The notes beneath the pieces were generated by a model that was not told where the DNA came from, did no database searches, and saw nothing but the letters and a program-made list of their open reading frames with translations. From Mantis religiosa (Eukaryota; Arthropoda; Insecta; Mantodea; Mantidae): DNA of 64,000 bases. Below, one piece after another: positions 27,203-41,270 of the stretch. Position numbers and translations under genes: made by a program. Positions within the stretch are counted from its first letter, which is position 1; each line of letters begins with the position of its first letter. The stretch covers positions 575,501 to 639,500 of the forward strand of contig JAUKNK010000148.1 in the NCBI GenBank assembly GCA_030765055.1. The letters run 5' to 3'.

Positions 27203-29102
27203 TACATTTAGATACAGCAGCATATCCCAGCACAACCTATATTTGTTATCTGTTTAGTGCACAAATAGACACCAAGCCTACGGTTAGATACAGCACCATA
27301 TCCCAGCACAACCTATATTTGTTATCTGTTTAGTGCACAAATAGACCCCAGTCCTACAGTTAGATACAGCAGCATATACCTGCACAACCTTTATTTGTTA
27401 TCTGTTAAGTGCACAAATAGACCCCAATCCTACAGTTAGATACAGCAGCATATTCCAGCACAACCTGTTTTAGTTATCTTTTTAGTGCACAAATAGACCC
27501 CAATCCTACAGTTAGATACAGCAGCATATCCCAGCGCAACCTATAACTGTTATCTGTTAAGTGCCCAATTAGACCCCAGGCCTGCAGTTAGATACAGCAC
27601 CATATACCAGCAGAACCTATATTTGAAATCAGAATAGTTTACAAATAGACCTTAATCCTACAGTTAGATACAGCGGCATATCCTAACACAACCTATAACT
27701 GTTATCTGTTAAGTGCACAGATAGACCCCAAACCTACAGTTAGATACAGCACCATATACCAGCAGAACCTATAACTGTTATGTGTTAAGTGCACAAATAG
27801 ACCTTAATCGTACAGTTAGATACAGCGGCATATCCTAGCACAACCTATAACTATTATCTGTTAAGTGCACAAATAGACCCCAATCCTACAGTTAGATACA
27901 GCGGCATATACCAGCACAACCTATAACTGTTATCTGTTAAGTGCAGAAATAGACCCCAATCCTACAGTTAGATACAGCGGCATATCCCAGCACAACCAAT
28001 AACTGTTATCTGTTAAGTGCACAAATAGAACCCAATCCTACAGTTAGATACAGCGGCATATACCAGCGCAACTTATAACTGTTATCTGTTAAGTGTACAA
28101 ATAGACCCCAATCCTAGGGTTAGATACAGCGACATATCCCAGAACAACCTATAACTGTTATCTGTTAAGTGCACAAATAGACCCCAATCCTACAGTTAGA
28201 TACAGTTGCATATCCCAACACAACCTATAACTGTTATCTGTTAAGTGCACAAATAGATGCCAATCCTAGGGTTAGATACAGCACCATATCCGAATACAAC
28301 CTATAACTGTTATCTGTTTAGTGCAGAAATAGACCCCAATCCTACGGTTAGATACAGCACAATATCCCAGAACAACCTAAATTTGTTATCTATTTAGTGA
28401 ACAAATAGACCCCAATCCTACAGTTAGATACAGCAGCATATCCCAGCACAACCTATAACTGTTATCTGTTAAGTGCACAATTAGGCCCCAAGCCTACGGT
28501 TAGATACAGCAACATATCCCTGCACAACCTATATTTTTAATCTGTTTAGTGCTCAATTAGAACCCAGGCCTACGGTTAGATACAGTACCATATACCAAAA
28601 CAACCTCTATTTGTTATATGTTAAGTGCACAAATAGACCCCAATCCTACAGCTAGTTAATGTACCATATACCAGCACAACCTATATTTGTTATCTGTTTG
28701 GTACACAAATAGACCCGAATCCTACAGTTAGATACAGCAGCATATCCCAGCACAACCTATATTTGTTATCTGTTTAGTACACAAATAGGCCCGAATCCTG
28801 CAGTTAGATACAGCAGCATATATCTGCACAACCTTTATTTGTTATCTGTTAAGTGCACAAATAGACCCCAATCCTACAGTTAGATACAGCAGCATATCCC
28901 AGCACAACCTATATTTGTTATCTGTTTAGTGCACAAATAGACACCAACCCTACGGTTAGATACAGCACCATATCCCTGCACAACCTATATTTTTAATCTG
29001 TTTAGTGCACAAATAGACCCGAATCCTACGGTTAGATACAGCACCATATCCCAGCACAACCTATATTTGTTATCGGTTTAGTGCACAAATAGACCCCAAT
29101 CT
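27203..29102 (+). repeat. 1,900-bp (25-monomer) shortened copy 2 of the 36-monomer unit
   Basis: This is a tandem copy of 24467-27202 lacking 380, 228 and 228 bp: 2,736 less 836 gives exactly 1,900, the observed length. Its right boundary CTTACACTTAG at 29101 mirrors CTTACATTTAG at 27201. From 27801 onward it is also paralogous to 37260-39539. Confidence 0.9.
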
Positions 29103-29928
29103 TACACTTAGATACAGCAGCATATTCCAGCACAACCTATAACTGTTATCTGTTAAGTGCACAATTAGACCCCAAGCCTACGTTTAGATACAGCACGATA
29201 TCCCAGCAAAACCTATATTTGTTATCCATTTAGTGCACAAATGGACCCCAATCCTACAGTTAGATACAGCAGCATATACCTGCACAACCTTTATTTGTTA
29301 TCTGTTAAGTGCACAAATAGACCCCAATCCCACAGTTAGATACAGCAGTATATCCCAGCACAACCTATATTTGTTATCTGTTTAGTGCACAAATAGACAC
29401 CAAGCCTACGGTTAGATACAGCACCATATCCCAGCACAACCTATGTTTGTTATCTGTGTAGTGCACAAATAGACCCCAATCCTACAATTAGATACAGCGG
29501 CATATCCCTGCACAACCTATAACTGTTATCTGTTAAGTGCACAAATAGACCCCAATCCTACTTTTAGATACAGTGGCATATCCCAGCACAACCTATAACT
29601 GTTATCTGTTAAGTTCCAATCCTACAGTTAGATACAGCGGCATATCCCAGCACAACCTATAACTGTTATCTGTTAAGTGCACAAATATTCCCCAATCCTA
29701 CAGTTAGATACAGCACCATATACTTGCACAGCCTATATTTGTTATCTGTTTATTGCACAAATAGAACCCAATCTTACAGTTAGATACAGAAGCATATCCC
29801 AGCACAACCTATATTTGTTATCTGTTTGGTGCACAAATAGACCCCAATCCTACAGTTAGATACAGCACCATACCCCAGCACAACCAATATTTGTAATCTG
29901 TTTAGTGCACAAATAGACCCCAATCCTA
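29103..29928 (+). repeat. Satellite block paralogous to about 38.7-39.5 kb
   Basis: This is the right part of a 27801-29928 / 37260-39539 match. The offset is 9,459 at the left end and 9,611 here; the 152-bp change equals one three-monomer and one single-monomer difference. It holds a 64-bp monomer (AAGTTCC at 29611; 39222 in the partner) and the distinctive ACAAATATTCCCC and ACTTGCACAGCC variants. The match stops at 29928, where CCTACGTTAG meets CCTGCAGTTAG. Confidence 0.85.
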
Positions 29929-32715
29929 CGTTAGATACAGCAGCATATCCCAGCACAACCTATATTTGTAATCTGTTTAGTGCACAAATAGACCCCAATC
30001 CTACGGTTAGATACAGCACCATATCCCAGCACAACCTATATTTGTTATCTGTTTAGTGCACAAATAGACCCCAATCCTACAGTTAGATACAGCAGCATAA
30101 TGCAGCACAACCTGTTTTTGTTATCTGTTTAGTGCACAAATAGACCGCAATCCTACAGTTAGATACAGCGGCATATCCCAGCACAACCTATAACTGTTAT
30201 CTGTTAAGTGCACAAATAGACCCCAATCCTACAGTTAGATACAGCGGCATATCCCAGCACAACCTATAACTGTTATCTGTTAAGTTCCAATCCTACAGAA
30301 AGATACAGCGGCATATCCCAGCACAACCTATAACTGTTATCTGTTAGGTGCACAAATAGTCCCCAATCCTACAGTTAGATACAGCACCATATACTTGCAC
30401 AATCTATATTTGTTATCTGTTTTTTGCACAAATAGAACCCAATCTTACAGTTAGATACAGAAGCATATCCCAGCACAACCTATAACTGTTATCTGTTAAG
30501 TACACAATTAGACTCCAAGCCTACGGTTAGATTTAGCACCATATCCCAGCACAACCTATATTTGTTATCCGTTTAGTGCACAAATAGACCCCAGTCCTAC
30601 AGTTAGATACAGCAGCATATACTTGCACAACCTTTATTTGTTATCTGTTAAGTGCACAAATAGACCCCAATCCTACAGTTAGATACAGCAGCATATTCCA
30701 GCACAACCTGTTTTTGTTATCTTTTTAGTGCACAAATAGACCCCAATCCTACAGTTAGATACAGCAGCAAATCCCAGCGCAACCTATAACTGTTATCTGT
30801 TAAGTGCCCAATTAGACCCCAGGCCTACAGTTAGATACAGCACCATATACCAGCAGGACCTATATTTGAAATCTGATTAGTTTACAAATAGACCTTAATC
30901 CTACAGTTAGATACAGCGGCATATCCTAACACAACCTATAACTGTTATCTGTTAAGTGCACAAATAGACCCCAAACCTACAGTTAGATACAGCACCATAT
31001 ACCAGCAGAACCTATAACTGTTATGTGTTAAGTGGACAAATAGACCCCAATCCTACAGTTAGATACAGCGGCATATCCCAGCACAACCTATAACTGTTAT
31101 CTGTTAAGTGCACAAATAGACCCCAATCCTACAGTTAGATACAGCGGCATATCCCAGCACAACCTATAACTGTTATCTGTTAAGCGCACAAATAGACCCC
31201 AATCCTACAGTTAGATACAGCAGCATATACCAGCACAACCACTAACTGTTATCTGTTAAGTGCACAAATAGACCCCAAACCTACAGTTAGATACTAACCA
31301 TATACCAGCAGAACTTATATATATAAAATCTGATTAGTGCACAAATAGACCCCAAACCTACAGTTAGATACAGCAGCATATACTTGCACAACCTATATTT
31401 GTTATCTGTTTATTGCACAAATAGAACCCAATCCTACAGTTAGATACAGCAGCATATCCCAGCACAACCTATATTTGTTATCTGTTTAGTGCACAAATAG
31501 ACACCAAGCCTACGGTTAGATACAGCACCATATCCCAGCACAACCTATATTTGTAATCTGTTTAGTGCAGAAATAGACCCCAATCCTACGGTTAGATACA
31601 GCACAATATCCCAGCACAACCTAAATTTGTTATCTGTTTAGTGCACAAATAGACCCCAATCCTACAGTTAGATACAGCAGCATATCCCAGCACAACCTAT
31701 AACTGTTATTTGTTAAGTGCACAATTAGGCCCCAAGCCTACGGTTAGATACAGCAACATATCCCTGCACAACCTATATTTTTAATCTGTTTAGTGCTCAA
31801 TTAGAACCCAGGCCTACGGTTAGATACAGTACCATATACCAAAACAACCTCTATTTGTTATATGTTAAGTGCACAAATAGACCCCAATCCTACAGCTAGT
31901 TACTGTACCATATACCAGCACAACCTATATTTGTTATCTGTTTGGTACACAAATAGACCCGAATCCTACAGTTAGATACAGCAGCATATCCCAGCACAAC
32001 CTATATTTGTTATCTGTTTAGTTTACAAATAGACCCCAATCCTACAGTTAGATACAGCAGCATATCCCACCACAAACTATAACTGTTATCTGTTAAGTGC
32101 ACAATTAGACCCCAGGCCTATGGTTAGATACAGCACCATATACCAACACAACCTGTATTTGTTATCTGTTAAGAGCACAATTAGACCCCAAGCCTACAGT
32201 TATATACAGCAGCTTATCCCAGCACAACCTATATTTGTTATCTGTTTAGTACACAAATAGGCCCGAATCCTGCAGTTAGATACAGCAGCATATATCTGCA
32301 CAACCTTTATTTGTTATCTGTTAAGTGCACAAATAGACCCCAATCCTACAGTTAGATACAGCAGCATATCCCAGCACAACCTATATTTGTTATCTGTTTA
32401 GTGCACAAATAGACACCAACCCTACGGTTAGATACAGCACCATATCCCTGCACAACCTATATTTTTAATCTGTTTAGTGCACAAATAGACCCGAATCCTA
32501 CGGTTAGATACAGCACCATATTCCAGCACAACCTATATTTGTTATCGGTTTAGTGCACAAATAGACCCCAATCTTACAGTTAGATACAGCAGCATATCCC
32601 AGCACAACCTATAACTGTTATCTGTTAAGTGCACAATTAGACCCCAAGCCTACGTTTAGATACAGCACCATATCCCAGCAAAACCTATATTTGTTATCCA
32701 TTTAGTGCACAAATG
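29929..32715 (+). repeat. Third copy of the 0.5-3.7 kb / 21.4-24.4 kb block
   Basis: The offset to the 21.4-kb copy is 8,562 on the left, 8,334 after a three-monomer loss near 30490, and 8,336 after a 2-bp (TA) length difference near 31315. Markers include GCATAATGCAG at 30095 and the 64-bp monomer at 30282. Like the 21-24 kb copy, it lacks the 2931-3386 duplication, placing that event in the window-start lineage only. Confidence 0.88.
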
Positions 32716-35700
32716 GACCCCAATCCTACAGTTAGATACAGCAGCAAATCCCAGCACAACCTATATTTTAAATCTGATTATTACACAAATAGACCCCAAT
32801 CCTACAGTTAGATACAGAGGCATATCCCAGCAGAACATATATTTGAAAATTCATTAGTGCACAAATAGACCCCAATCCTACAGTTAGATACAGCGGCATA
32901 TCCCAGCACAACCTATAACTGTTATCTGTTAAGTGCACAGATAGACCCCAATCCTACAGTTAGATACATCAGCATATCCCAGCACAACCTATAACTGTTA
33001 TGTTAAGGGCACAAATACTCCCCAATTCTACTGTTAGATACAGCAGCATATCCCAGCACAACCTATATTTTATCTGTTAAGTGCACAATTAGACCCCAAT
33101 CCTACAGTTAGACACAGCACCATATCCCAGCACAACCTATAACTGTTATCTGTTAAGTGCAACAATAGACCTTAATATTACAGTTAGACACAGCGGCATA
33201 TCCTAGCACAACCTATAACTGTTATCTGTTAAGTGCACAAATAGACCTCAATCCTACAGTTAGATACAGCGGCATATCCCAGCACAACCTATAACTGTTA
33301 TCTGTTAAGTGCACAAATAGACCCCAATCCTACAGTTAGATACAGCACCATATCCCAGCACAACCTATAACTGTTATCTGATAAGTGCACAAATAGACCT
33401 TAATCGTACAGTTAGATACAGCGGCATATCCTAACACAACCTATAACTGTTATCTCTTAAGTGCACAAATAGACCCCAATCCTACAGTTAGATACAGCGG
33501 CATATCCCAGCACAACGTATAACTGTTATCTCTTAAATGCACAATTAGACCCCTATCCTACAGTTAGATACAGCAGCATATACCAGCACAACCTAAAACT
33601 GTTATCTGTTAAGTGCACAAATGGACCCCAAACCTACAGTTAGATACAGCACCATATACCAGCAGAACCTATATATAAAATCTGATTAGTGCACAAATAG
33701 ACCCCAATCCTACAGTTAGATACAGCGGCATATCCCAGCACAACCTATAACTGTTATCTGTTAAGTGCACAAATAGACCCCAATCCTACAGGTAGATAAT
33801 CAGCAAATCCCAGCACAACCTATAACTGTTATCCGTTAAGTGCACAAATAGACCCCAATCATACAGTTAGATACAGCGACATATCCCAGCACAACCTATA
33901 ACTGTTATCTGTTAAGTGCACAAATAGACACCAAGCCAACGATTAGATACAGCACCATATCCCAGCACAACCTATATTTGTAATCTGTTTAGTGCAGAAT
34001 TAGACCCCAATCCTACGGTTACATACAGCAGCATATCCCAGCACAACCTATAACTGTTATCTGTTAAGTGCACAAATAGACCCCAATCCTACACTTAGAT
34101 ACAGCAGCATATCCCAGCGCAACCTATATTTGTTATCTGTTTAGTGCACAAATAGACACCAAGCCTACGGTTAGATACAGCACCATATCCCAGCACAACC
34201 TATATTTGTAATCTGTTTAGTGCACAAATAGACCCCAATCCTACGTTAGATACAGCAGCATATCCCAGCACAACCTATATTTGTAATCTGTTTAGTGCAC
34301 AAATAGACCCCAATCCTACGGTTAGATACAGCACCATATCCCAGCACAACCTATATTTGTTATCTGTTTAGTGCACAAATAGACCCCAATCCTACAGTTA
34401 GATACAGCAGCAAAATGCAGCACAACCTGTTTTTGTTATCTGTTTAGTGCACAAATAGACCGCAATCCTACAGTTAGATACAGCGGCATATCCCAGCACA
34501 ACCTATAACTGTTATCTGTTAAGTGCACAAATAGACCCCAATCCTACAGTTAGATACAGTGGCATATCCCAGCACAACCTATAACTGTTATCTGTTAAGT
34601 TCCAATCCTACAGAAAGATACAGCGGCATATCCCAGCACAACCTATAACTGTTATCTGTTAAGTGCACAAATAGTCCCCAATCCTACAGTTAGATACAGC
34701 ACCATATACTTGCACAACCTATATTTGTTATCTGTTTTTTGCACAAATAGAACCCAATCTTACAGTTAGATACAGAAGCATATCCCAGCACAACCTATAT
34801 TTGTTATCTGTTTGGTGCACAAATAGACCCCAATCCTACAGTAAGATACAGCAGCATATTCCAGCACAACCTGTATTTGTTATCTGTTTAGTGCACAAAT
34901 AGACCCCAATCCTACAGTTAGATACAGCAGCATATACCAGCACAACCTATATTTGTTATCTGTTTGGTGCACAAATAGACCCCAATCCTACGGTTAGATA
35001 CAGCACTATATCCCAGCACAACCTATATTTGTTATCTGTTTAGTGCACCAATAGACCGCAATCCTACAGTTAGATACAGCAGCATATTCCAGCACAACCT
35101 ATGTTTGTTATCTGTTTAGTGCACAAATAGACACCAAGCCTACAGTTAGATACAGCACCATACCCCAGCACAACCTATATTTGTAATCTGTTTAGTGCAC
35201 AAATGGACCCTAATCCTGCAGTTAGATACAGCAGCATATCCCAGCACAACCTATAACTGTTATCTGTTAAGTGCACAATTAGACTCCAAGCCTACGGTTA
35301 GATTTAGCACCATATCCCAGCACAACCTATATTTGTTATCCGTTTAGTGCACAAATAGACCCCAGTCCTACAGTTAGATACAGCAGCATATACCTGCACA
35401 ACCTTTATTTGTTATCTGTTAAGTGCACAAATAGACCCCAATCCTACAGTTAGATACAGCAGCATATTCCAGCACAACCTGTTTTTGTTATCTTTTTAGT
35501 GCACAAATAGACCCCAATCCTACAGTTAGATACAGCAGCATATCCCAGCGCAACCTATAACTGTTATCTGTTAAGTGCCCAATTAGACCTCAGGCCTACA
35601 GTTAGATACAGCACCATATACCAGCAGAACCTATATTTGAAATCTGATTAGTTTACAAATAGACCTTAATCCTACAGTTAGATACAGCGGCATATCCTAA

Positions 35701-36495
35701 CACAACCTATAACTGTTATCTGTTAAGTGCACAAATAGACCCCAAACCTACAGTTAGATACAGCACCATATACCAGCAGAACCTATAACTGTTATGTGTT
35801 AAGTGGACAAATAGACCCCAATCCTACAGTTAGATACAGCGGCATATCCCAGCACAACCTATAATTGTTATCTGTTAAGTGCACAAATAGACCCCAATCC
35901 TACAGTTAGATACAGCGGCATATCCCAGCACAACCTATAACTGTTATCTGTTAAGCGCAAATATAGACCCCAATCCTACAGTTAGATACAGCAGCATATA
36001 CCAGCACAACCTCTAACTGTTATCTGTTAAGTGCACAAATAGACCCCAAACCTACAGTTAGATACTAACCATATACCAGCAGAACTTATATATATAAAAT
36101 CTGATTAGTGCACAAATAGACCCCAATCCTACAGTTAGATACAGCAGCATATACTTGCACAACCTATATTTGTTATCTGTTTATTGCACAAATAGAACCC
36201 AATCCTACAGTTAGATACAGCAGCATATCCCAGCACAACCTATATTTGTTATCTGTTTAGTGCACAAATAGACACCAAGCCTACGGTTAGATACAGCACC
36301 ATATCCCAGCACAACCTATATTTGTAATCTTTTTAGTGTCGAAATAGACCCCAATCCTACGGTTAGATACAGCACAATATCCCAGCACAACCTAAATTTG
36401 TTATCTGTTTAGTGCACAAATAGACCCCAATCCTACAGTTAGATACAGCAGCATATCCCAGCACAACCTATAACTGTTATCTGTTAAGTGCACAA
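32716..36495 (+). repeat. 3.78-kb unit, copy 1 of a three-member family
   Basis: This matches 45135-48914 at a constant offset of 12,419 (checked at 32766/45185 and 36361/48780) and 53995-57773. Shared rarities are TATATTTTAAATCTGATTAT, AAAATTCATTAGTGC and GTTATGTTAAGGGC. A dozen or so differences were seen, including GCAAAATGCAG at 34410 (GCATAATGCAG in the others) and AAGCCAACGATTAG near 33935. This copy is thus older or differently placed than the two that sit in the 8.86-kb tandem pair. Confidence 0.9.
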
Positions 36496-37259
36496 ATAGA
36501 ACCCAATCCTACAGTTAGATACAGCGGCATATACCAGCGCAACATATAACTGTTATCTGTTAAGTGTACAAATAGACCCCAATCCTAGGGTTAGATACAG
36601 CGACATATCCCAGAACAACCTATAACTGTTATCTGTTAAGTGCACAAATAGACCCCAATCCTACAGTTAGATACAGTTGCATATCCCAACACAACCAATA
36701 TGTGTTTTCTGTTAAGTGCACAAATAGACGCTAATCCTAGGGTTAGATACAGCACCATATCCGAATACAACCTATAACTGTTATCTGTTAAGTGCACAAA
36801 TAGTCCCCAATTCTACTGTTAGATACAGCAGCATATACTTGCACAACCTATTTTTGTTATCTGTTAAGTGCACAATTAGACCCCAATCCTACAGTTAGAT
36901 ACAGCACCATATCGCTGCACAACCTATAACTGTTATCTGTTAAGTGCACAAATAGGCCTTAATCCTACAGTTAGATACAGCGGCATATCCTAGCACAACC
37001 TATAACTGTTATCTGTTAAGTGCACAAATAGACCCCAATCCTACAGTTAGATACAGCGGCATATCCTAGCACAACCTATAACTGTTATCTGTTAAGTGCA
37101 CAAATAGTCCCCAATTCTACTGTTAGATACAGCAGCATATACTTGCACAACCTATATTTGTTATCTGTTAAGTGCACAATTAGACCCCAATCCTACAGTT
37201 AGATACAGCACCATATCGCTGCACAACCTATTACTGTTATCTGTTAAGTGCACAAATAG
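36496..37259 (+). repeat. Satellite block holding a four-monomer tandem duplication
   Basis: The left part (36498 onward, AGAACCCAATCC) repeats 988 bp (13 x 76) later at 37486. The block matches 59448-60131 with one extra 304-bp segment here. Variants include a monomer with CCAATATGTGTTTTCTG near 36697, not seen elsewhere. All sequence is satellite. Confidence 0.82.
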
Positions 37260-37374
37260 ACCTTAATCGTACAGTTAGATACAGCGGCATATCCTAGCAC
37301 AACCTATAACTATTATCTGTTAAGTGCACAAATAGACCCCAATCCTACAGTTAGATACAGCGGCATATACCAGC
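36767..37374 (+). repeat. 304-bp (four-monomer) tandem duplication
   Basis: 36767-37070 and 37071-37374 are direct copies; TAGTCCCCAATTCTACTG occurs at 36801 and 37105. Differences include CCTATTTTTG against CCTATATTTG and AGGCCTTAATCC against AGACCTTAATCG. The paralog at 59.4-60.4 kb has one copy, because the spacing of AGAACCC there is 684 bp rather than 988 bp. Confidence 0.88.
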
Positions 37375-39539
37375 ACAACCTATAACTGTTATCTGTTAAG
37401 TGCAGAAATAGACCCCAATCCTACAGTTAGATACAGCGGCATATCCCAGCACAACCAATAACTGTTATCTGTTAAGTGCACAAATAGAACCCAATCCTAC
37501 AGTTAGATACAGCGGCATATACCAGCGCAACCTATAACTGTTATCTGTTAAGTGTACAAATAGACCCCAATCCTAGGGTTAGATACAGCGACATATCCCA
37601 GAACAACCTATAACTGTTATCTGTTAAGTGCACAAATAGACCCCAATCCTACAGTTAGATACAGTTGCATATCCCAACACAACCTATAACTGTTATCTGT
37701 TAAGTGCACAAATAGACGCCAATCCTAGGGTTAGATACAGCACCATATCCGAATACAACCTATAACTGTTATCTGTTTAGTGCAGAAATAGACCCCAATC
37801 CTACGGTTAGGTACAGCACAATATCCCAGAACAACCTAAATTTGTTATCTATTTAGTGAACAAATAGACCCCAATCCTACAGTTAGATACAGCAGCATAT
37901 CCCAGCGCAACCTATAACTGTTATCTGTTAAGTGCACAATTAGGCCCCAAGCCTACGGTTAGATACAGCAACATATCCCTGCACAACCTATATTTTTAAT
38001 CTGTTTAGTGCTCAATTAGAACCCAGGCCTACGGTTAGATACAGTACCATATACCAAAACAACCTCTATTTGTTATATGTTAAGTGCACAAATAGACCCC
38101 AATCCTACAGCTAGTTAATGTACCATATACCAGCACAACCTATATTTGTTATCTGTTTGGTACACAAATAGACCCGAATCCTACAGTTAGATACAGCAGC
38201 ATATCCCAGCACAACCTATATTTGTTATCTGTTTAGTTTACAAATAGACCCCAATCCTACAGTTAGATACAGCAGCATATCCCACCACAAACTATAACTG
38301 TTATCTGTTAAGTGCACAATTAGACCCCAGGCCTATGGTTAAATACAGCACCATATACCAACACAACCTGTATTTGTTATCTGTTAAGAGCACAATTAGA
38401 CCCCAAGCCTACAGTTAGATACAGCAGCTTATCCCAGCACAACCTATATTTGTTATCTGTTTAGTACACAAATAGGCCCGAATCCTGCAGTTAGATACAG
38501 CAGCATATATCTGCACAACCTTTATTTGTTATCTGTTAAGTGCACAAATAGACCCCAATCCTACAGTTAGATACAGCAGCATATCCCAGCACAACCTATA
38601 TTTGTTATCTGTTTAGTGCACAAATAGACACCAACCCTACGGTTAGATACAGCACCATATCCCAGCACAACCTATATTTGTTATCGGTTTAGTGCACAAA
38701 TAGACCCCAATCTTACAGTTAGATAGAGCAGCATATCCCAGCACAACCTATAACTGTTATCTGTTAAGTGCACAATTAGACCCCAAGCCTACGTTTAGAT
38801 ACAGCACCATATCCCAGCAAAACCTATATTTGTTATCCATTTAGTGCACAAATGGACCCCAGTCCTACAGTTAGATACAGCAGCATATACCTGCACAACC
38901 TTTATTTGTTATCTGTTAAGTGCACAAATAGACCCCAATCCCACAGTTAGATACAGCAGCATATCCCAGCACAACCTATATTTGTTATCTGTTTAGTGCA
39001 CAAATAGACACCAAGCCTACGGTTAGATACAGCACCATATCCCAGCACAACCTATGTTTGTTATCTGTTTAGTGCACAAATAGACCCCAATCCTACAATT
39101 AGATACAGCGGCATATCCCTGCACAACCTATAACTGTTATCTGTTAAGTGCACAAATAGACCCCAATCCTACTTTTAGATACAGTGGCATATCCCAGCAC
39201 AACCTATAACTGTTATCTGTTAAGTTCCAATCCTACAGTTAGATACAGCGGCATATCCCAGCACAACCTATAACTGTTATCTGTTAAGTGCACAAATATT
39301 CCCCAATCCTACAGTTAGATACAGCACCATATACTTGCACAGCCTATATTTGTTATCTGTTTATTGCACAAATAGAACCCAATCTTACAGTTAGATACAG
39401 AAGCATATCCCAGCACAACCTATATTTGTTATCTGTTTGGTGCACAAATAGACCCCAATCCTACAGTTAGATACAGCACCATACCCCAGCACAACCTATA
39501 TTTGTAATCTGTTTAGTGCACAAATAGACCCCAATCCTG
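37260..39539 (+). repeat. 2.28-kb satellite block, paralog of 27801-29928
   Basis: It begins with ACCTTAATCGTACAG (27801 in the partner) and ends at 39539. It keeps the three monomers at about 38.2-38.45 kb that the partner lost and lacks one ATTTTTAATCTG-type monomer that the partner has. A 64-bp monomer is present (AAGTTCC at 39222). Its right part is repeated again at 63244-64000. Confidence 0.87.
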
Positions 39540-41270
39540 CAGTTAGATACAGCAGCATATCCCAGCACAAACTATAACTGTTATCTGTTAAGTGCACAAT
39601 TAGACCCCAAGCCTATGGTTAGATACAGCACCATATCCCAGCACAACCTATATTTGTTATCCGTTTAGTGCACAAATGGACCCCAGTTCTACAGTTAGAT
39701 ACAGCAGCATATACCTGCACAACCTTTATTTGTTATCTGTTAAGTGCACAAATAGACCCAATCCTACAGTTAGATACAGCAGCATATCCCAGCACAACCT
39801 ATATTTGTTATCTGTTTAGTGCACAAATAGACCCCAATCCTACAGTTAGAAACAGCAGCATATCCCAGCACAACCTATATTTGTTATCTGTTTAGTGCAC
39901 AATAAGACCCCAATCCTACAGTTAGATACAGCAGCATATTCCAGCACAACCTGTTTTTGTTATATTTTTAGTGCACAAATAGACCCCAATCCTACAGTTA
40001 GATACAGCAGCATATCCCAGCACAACCTATAACTTTTATCTGTTAAGTGCACAAATAGACCCCAATCCTACAGTTAGATACAGTGGCATATCCCAGCACA
40101 AAGTATAACTGTTGTCTGTTAAGTGCACAAATAGAACCCAATCCTACAGTTAGATACAGCACCATATACCAGCAAAACCTATAACTGTTGTCTGTTAAGT
40201 GCACAAATAGACACGAAACCTGCAGTTAGATATAGCACCATATACCAGCAGAACCTATATTTGAAGTCTGATTAGAGCACAAATAGACCCCAATCCTACA
40301 GTTAGATACAGCGGCATATCCCAGCACAAGCTATAACTGTTATCTGTTAAGTGCACAAATAGACCCCAATCCTACAGTTAGATACATCAGCAAATCCCAG
40401 CACAACCTATAACCGTTATCTGTTAAGGGCACAAATAGTCCCCAATTCTACTGTTAGATACAGCAGCATATCCCAGCACAACCTATATTTGTTATCTGTT
40501 AAGTGCACAATTAGACCCCAATCCTACAGTTAGATACAGCACCATATCCCAGCACAACCTATAACTGTTATCTGTTAAGTGCACAAATAGACCACAATCC
40601 TACAGTTAGATACAGCGGCATATCCCAGCACAACGTATAACTGTTATCTGTTAAGTGCACAAATAGACCCCAATCCTACAGTTAGATACAGCAGCATATC
40701 CCAGCACAACCTATAACTGTTATCTGTTAAGTGCACAAATAGACCCCAATCCTACAGTTAGATACAGCACCATATCCCAGCACAACCTATAACTGTTATC
40801 TGTTAAGTGCACAAATAGACCTTAATCCTACAGTTATATACAGCGGCATATCCTAACACAACCTATAACTGTTATCTGTTAAGTGCACAAATAGGCCCCA
40901 AACCTACAGTTAGATACAGCACCATATACCAGCAGAACCTATAACTGTTATGTGTTAAGTGGACAAATAGACCCCAATCCTACAATTAGATACAGCGGCA
41001 TATCCCAGCAAAACCTATAAATATTATCTGTTAAGTGCACAAATAGACCCCAATCCTACAGTTAGATACAGCGGCATATCCCAGCACAACCTATAACTGT
41101 TGTCTGTTAAGTGCACAAATAGACCCCAATCCTACAGTTAGATACAGCTGCATATACCAGCACAACCTATAACTGTTATCTGTTAAGTGCACAAATAGAC
41201 CCAAACCTACAGTTAGATACAGCACCATATACCAGCAGAACCTATATATAAAATCTGATTAGTGCACAAA
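39540..41270 (+). repeat. Mosaic satellite block before the 8.86-kb tandem pair
   Basis: 39540-39926 matches 63614-64000 (offset 24,074). The remainder carries CACAAAGTATAACTGTTGTC monomers and GATACATCAGCAAATCCC / TAACCGTTATC / TTAAGGGCAC variants that reappear at 42.96-43.57 kb. A TATATATAAAATCTG monomer lies near 41243. There is no non-satellite sequence. Confidence 0.8.

Noticed and set aside
29677..29859. 60-codon open frames (also at 11400, 16035, 19520, 39288, 44136 and 52996)
   Set aside because: Same origin: they start at the GTG of GTGCAC in a variant monomer and end at a stop carried by the repeat. Copies recur only where the DNA block is duplicated.
39668..39895. 75-codon open frames (also at 42022, 50882 and 63742)
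   Set aside because: They start with GTG inside GTGCAC and span exactly three monomers (228 bp). 76 is not divisible by 3, so a frame needs three units to return. Their protein similarity only mirrors DNA duplication. No ATG, splice structure or domain supports a gene.
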